Of a stretch of 7,955 nt of DNA, positions 4,825-7,955 are shown piece by piece. The stretch spans positions 1 through 7,955 of the forward strand of contig JBOHRE010000128.1 in NCBI GenBank assembly GCA_050732635.1, written 5' to 3'. The stretch's first letter is position 1; the number at the start of each line of letters is the position of its first letter. The translations under genes and the position numbers were made by a program. The notes under the pieces are model-generated. The model worked only from the letters and a program-made list of their open reading frames with translations. It was not told the DNA's origin and did not search any database. The stretch comes from JBOHRE01 sp050732635 (GTDB lineage Bacteria > Gemmatimonadota > Gemmatimonadetes > Longimicrobiales > RSA9).

Positions 4825-7038
4825 ATGCAGACACGGACTCCCCGCTTCGACGCGTTGGCCGCGGCGAAGGGTTGGACGAACGGACACGGCAAGGCCGGGT
4901 CCCGGGCCGACAATGGTATGCCGGTGAAGCCGCCGGACATGGACATCGAGCGCATCTTCGGCGAGAACACGTTCGGTCTGACGGAGATGAAGGCGCGGCT
5001 ACCGAAGCAGGCGTACCGGGCATTGTGCGCGACGATCGAGCAGGGCACGGAGCTGGACCCGAGCGTGGCGGACGCGGTGGCGCTGGCGATGAAGGAGTGG
5101 GCGACGGAGAAGGGGGCGACGCACTTCACGCACTGGTTCCAGCCGTTGACGGGTCTGACGGCGGAAAAGCACGACAGCTTCATTACGCCGAACGTGGGTG
5201 GCGGCGCGACGGCGGAGTTCAGCGGCAAGGACCTGACGCAGGGCGAGCCGGACGCGTCGTCGTTCCCGTCGGGAGGAATCCGGGCGACGTTCGAGGCGCG
5301 CGGGTACACGGCGTGGGATCCGACGTCGCCGGCGTTCATCGTGGAGAGCCCGTCGGGACCGTATCTGGCGATTCCGACGGCGTTCGCGTCGTGGACGGGC
5401 GAGGCGCTGGACACGAAGATTCCGCTGCTGCGCTCGGTGCACGCGCTGGACGCGCAGGCGCGGCGTGCGCTGAAGCTGTTCGATACGGAGCCGTCACCGG
5501 TGCACGCGACGCTGGGTCCGGAGCAGGAGTACTTCCTGATCGATCAGGAGTTCTATTACAGGCGGCCGGATCTGGTGACGACCGGGCGCACGCTGTTCGG
5601 CGCGAAGCCGCCGCGTGGGCAGGAGCTGGAGGACCACTACTTCGGCTCGATCCCGGAGCGCGTGCTGGCGTTCATGATGGAGGTCGAGCGCGAGCTGTAT
5701 CGGCTGGGCGTACCGGTGAAGACGCGGCACAACGAGGTCGCGCCGGGGCAGTTCGAGATGGCGCCGATCTACGAGAACGCGAACGTCGCGGCAGATCATC
5801 AGCAGCTGATGATGCTGTTGATGCGGAAGACGGCGCCGAAGTACGGGCTGTTCGCGGTGCTGCACGAGAAGCCGTTCGCCGGCGTGAATGGCAGCGGCAA
5901 GCACCTGAATTGGTCGTTCGGCACCGACGAGCACAACCTATTGGAGCCGGGTGACAACCCGCACGACAACCTGCAGTTCCTGTTCTTCTGCGCGGCGGTC
6001 ATGCGTGCGGTCTCGCGGCACCAGGACCTGGTCCGGCTCGGCGTCGCGTATGCGGGCAACGACCACCGGCTCGGCGCGAACGAGGCGCCGCCGGCGATCA
6101 TCTCAGTGTTCCTGGGCGAGCAGCTCACGGACATCTTCGAGCAGATCGAGCGCGTCGGCAAAGCGAAGGCGGGCGCGAAGGGCAGCCTGCTCGGCCTCGG
6201 CTCGCCCGTGCTGCCGCGGCTGCCGCGTCACGCCGGCGATCGCAACCGTACATCGCCCTTCGCCTTCACTGGCAACAAGTTCGAGTTCCGCGCGCTGGGC
6301 GGCTCCCAGTCGATCGCGTTCCCGGCGACCATCCTGAACACGATCGTCGCCGAGTCCATCGATGAGCTGTCCAGCGAGCTGGAGGCGGAGCTGGAGCAGG
6401 GCGAGTCGCTGGAGGAGGCCATGCTCGCGCTGCTCAAGCGCGAGGTGCCGGGCTTCAAGCACATCATCTTCAACGGTGACAACTACGCCGAGGAGTGGCA
6501 CCAGGAAGCCGAGCGCCGGGCGCTGCTCAACATCAAGAACTCCCTCGATGCGTTCGGCGCGTTCACGGTCGAGAAGAACATCGCGCTGTTCGAGAAGTAC
6601 GGTGTGCTGAGCCGGCGCGAGCTCGAATCACGCGAGGAGGTCACGGTCGACCAGTACTTCAAGACGATCAACATCGAGGGTGAGACGACGGCGCACATTG
6701 CGAGCGCGATGGTGCTGCCGGCCTCGATCCGATTCCTGAACGACCTACTCGCGGCAGCCGAGCGTGCGGCCGACATCGGTCTCGAGCCGAAGGGTGTGCG
6801 CCGCACGATCGAGCAGCTCAACGGCCTCATCGATGAGCTGCGCACGGCGCTGGACGAGCTGATCGCGCAGAACGCCGAGCTGGGCGGCGACGACGTGCAC
6901 TCGAAGGCGCACCACATGCGTGACCACATCATCCCGGCCATGGCAGCCGTGCGCAGGGTGTGCGACCGCTTGGAGAAGGTCGTGCCGGACGATCTGTGGC
7001 CGCTGCCCACCTACCGCGACATGCTGTTCATCAAGTAG
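4825..7038 (+). CDS. glnN: Glutamine synthetase type III
   Basis: A 737-residue type III glutamine synthetase (ATP + glutamate + ammonia to glutamine), the main nitrogen-assimilation reaction in the cytoplasm. Type III enzymes are about 700-730 residues and dodecameric, much longer than GSI or GSII. Diagnostic blocks are intact: HFTHWFQPLTGLTAEKHDSF at 100-119, GPEQEYF at 231-237 (metal ligands Glu233, Glu235), NEVAPGQFEMAP at 303-314 (Glu304, Glu311), GVNGSGKHLNWS at 353-364 (His360), NRTSPFAFTGNKFEFRALGGSQS at 474-496 (Glu487), and the long helical C-terminal region typical of the type (about 505-725). The start at 4825 follows a weak GAGG; the N-terminal 35 residues are low in conservation. 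The ligand assignments come from comparison with GSI/GSII motifs. No GlnB, GlnE or NtrBC gene is adjacent. The gene has its own long leader and a strong terminator, so it is probably monocistronic. Codon choice changes along its length. Confidence 0.96.
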   Translation: MQTRTPRFDALAAAKGWTNGHGKAGSRADNGMPVKPPDMDIERIFGENTFGLTEMKARLPKQAYRALCATIEQGTELDPSVADAVALAMKEWATEKGATHFTHWFQPLTGLTAEKHDSFITPNVGGGATAEFSGKDLTQGEPDASSFPSGGIRATFEARGYTAWDPTSPAFIVESPSGPYLAIPTAFASWTGEALDTKIPLLRSVHALDAQARRALKLFDTEPSPVHATLGPEQEYFLIDQEFYYRRPDLVTTGRTLFGAKPPRGQELEDHYFGSIPERVLAFMMEVERELYRLGVPVKTRHNEVAPGQFEMAPIYENANVAADHQQLMMLLMRKTAPKYGLFAVLHEKPFAGVNGSGKHLNWSFGTDEHNLLEPGDNPHDNLQFLFFCAAVMRAVSRHQDLVRLGVAYAGNDHRLGANEAPPAIISVFLGEQLTDIFEQIERVGKAKAGAKGSLLGLGSPVLPRLPRHAGDRNRTSPFAFTGNKFEFRALGGSQSIAFPATILNTIVAESIDELSSELEAELEQGESLEEAMLALLKREVPGFKHIIFNGDNYAEEWHQEAERRALLNIKNSLDAFGAFTVEKNIALFEKYGVLSRRELESREEVTVDQYFKTINIEGETTAHIASAMVLPASIRFLNDLLAAAERAADIGLEPKGVRRTIEQLNGLIDELRTALDELIAQNAELGGDDVHSKAHHMRDHIIPAMAAVRRVCDRLEKVVPDDLWPLPTYRDMLFIK

Positions 7039-7048
7039 GCAGGCGGCA

Positions 7049-7091
7049 CGCGGGGCGCGAAGGCGAGCAGGACGGCCTTCGGCGCCCCGCG
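7049..7091 (+). terminator. Strong stem-loop terminator after glutamine synthetase
   Basis: CGCGGGGCGC-GAAGGC (7049-7064) pairs with GCCTTC-G-GCGCCCCGCG (7075-7091), making a 16-bp stem with one bulged G and a 10-base loop, starting 11 bases after the stop codon. A mildly T-containing stretch (CTCGTCTGTT) follows, not a full T run. This is the clearest RNA structure in the window and separates glnN from the enoyl-CoA hydratase gene. Confidence 0.75.
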
Positions 7092-7157
7092 GCTCGTCTG
7101 TTCCGCTGCCCGTGGCCACCGTAGCTTTCCGGCCGCGTACCCTCCTGCGCCTGGCGA

Positions 7158-7952
7158 ATGGACACGATCACGGCCGCGCTGGTCCTGACGTCGACGGACG
7201 GTGCCGTTCTGTCGCTCACGCTGAATCGACCGGACCGGCTCAATGCGGTGACTCGGGAGCTGTACGAGTCGCTCAGGGCCGCGGTGCGGCGCGCAGCTGG
7301 CGACGAAGCGGTCCGCAGCCTGATCCTGACGGGCGCCGGTCGCGCGTTCTGCGCGGGCGCCGACGTGAAGGCACACGCCGAGCGGCCGTTGCCGCCGCGC
7401 GCGCGGCGCCGTTACGCGCGCGCAGCGCAGCGCGCCAACCTCTCGCTGCAGCGTTGCGTCAAGCCGGTGGTCGCGGCGGTGAACGGCGCCGCCGTGGGCG
7501 CGGGTCTCGAGCTGGCGCTGTCGTGCGATTTCATCGTCGTGGCCGAGGACGCGCAGCTGCGGCTGCCGGAGCTCGCGCTGGGGACGTTCTTCGGCGGCGG
7601 CGTCGCGCACACGCTGCCGCAGCGGGTCGGGCTCACGCGCGCGAAAGAGCTGCTGTTCCTCGGCGATTTCTTCAGTGGCCGGGACGCAGTGGCGATCGGG
7701 CTGGCCAACGCGGCGGTCCCGCGGGAGGCGGTGCCGGCGGCCGCGCTCGCCCTGGCGCAGCGACTCGCCGAGCTAGCACCCGTCCCGCTGCGCCGCGCGA
7801 AGGAGCTGCTGCACCGGGCGCCGCACCTGTCGCGACGTGCCGTGCTGCGCGAGGAGGCCCGCGCACTGCGCGCGTGCATGGCCACCGGCGACTGGGCCGA
7901 GGGCCTGGCGGCGCAGCGCGAGCAGCGGAGCGCCCGCTACACCGGTGCCTGA
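7158..7952 (+). CDS. Enoyl-CoA hydratase/isomerase family protein (crotonase fold)
   Basis: A 264-residue crotonase-fold enzyme, the usual full length, acting on acyl-CoA thioesters in the cytoplasm. The N-terminal core has TLNRPDRLNAVT at 21-32. The oxyanion-hole and CoA segment is AGRAFCAGADVKA (60-72). The second signature, VNGAAVGAGLELALSCD, spans 108-124, followed by AEDAQLRLPELALGTFFGGG (129-148). Glu118 and Glu138 correspond by spacing (20 residues) to the two catalytic glutamates of rat enoyl-CoA hydratase (144 and 164), so hydratase activity is plausible. Isomerase or another CoA reaction cannot be excluded from sequence alone. The stretch 75-93 is unusually Arg-rich. No clear Shine-Dalgarno precedes the ATG at 7158, and no better in-frame start is seen nearby. 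It lies 119 bases after glnN, beyond the hairpin, so it probably has its own promoter. Confidence 0.92.
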   Translation: MDTITAALVLTSTDGAVLSLTLNRPDRLNAVTRELYESLRAAVRRAAGDEAVRSLILTGAGRAFCAGADVKAHAERPLPPRARRRYARAAQRANLSLQRCVKPVVAAVNGAAVGAGLELALSCDFIVVAEDAQLRLPELALGTFFGGGVAHTLPQRVGLTRAKELLFLGDFFSGRDAVAIGLANAAVPREAVPAAALALAQRLAELAPVPLRRAKELLHRAPHLSRRAVLREEARALRACMATGDWAEGLAAQREQRSARYTGA

Positions 7953-7955
7953 GCC

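Noticed and set aside
4728..5954. Plus-strand frame of 408 codons overlapping the start of glutamine synthetase
   Set aside because: It is a frame-shifted shadow of the glutamine synthetase gene with Gly/Arg/Ala-rich composition and no domain.
57..7952. A multi-gene defence or biosynthetic system
   Set aside because: The genes have unrelated roles, are mostly divergent, convergent or separated by spacers and hairpins, and none is a recognised defence or pathway-defining component.

Overview
The window is a 7,955-base chromosomal segment of very high GC content. It carries six protein-coding genes that look intact and no RNA gene, transposon or CRISPR array that I can recognise. The mixture (a type III glutamine synthetase, two lipoproteins with typical lipoboxes, an AbgB-like M20 amidohydrolase with a possible export signal, a plastocyanin-like protein behind a carboxypeptidase-regulatory-like domain) and the GC-rich codon use suggest a Gram-negative environmental bacterium, perhaps Gemmatimonadota or a similar high-GC phylum. 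That placement is inference from gene style, not from a marker gene.

Layout, left to right. Positions 1-56 hold a small perfect hairpin and a 17-bp tandem repeat just downstream of rmuC. The rmuC gene (57-1163, minus) encodes a membrane-anchored coiled-coil nuclease-fold protein. A 258-bp divergent spacer separates it from a blue-copper lipoprotein gene (1422-2078, plus). This gene converges on an AbgB-like M20 metallo-amidohydrolase gene (2080-3543, minus), and the two stop codons are one base apart. A 286-bp divergent spacer follows, then a lipoprotein gene of unknown function with an excellent ribosome-binding site (3830-4432, plus). A 392-bp gene-free stretch comes next; it contains a GC hairpin, a G-quadruplex-type tract, and two adjacent inverted repeats of identical 6-10-6 geometry. 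It leads into the type III glutamine synthetase gene (4825-7038, plus), which ends at a strong stem-loop terminator. The last gene is a complete enoyl-CoA hydratase/isomerase (7158-7952, plus).

The genes do not form one pathway or operon. Four of the five gene junctions are divergent, convergent, or interrupted by a long spacer or a terminator-like hairpin, so most genes are probably transcribed singly. Two are metabolic (ammonia assimilation, acyl-CoA chemistry), one is DNA maintenance, and three are probably envelope or exported proteins. I do not see a defence system, biosynthetic cluster or other obvious new multi-gene system. The features most worth a second look are the paired dyads upstream of glutamine synthetase, the unknown lipoprotein, and the one-base convergent junction.
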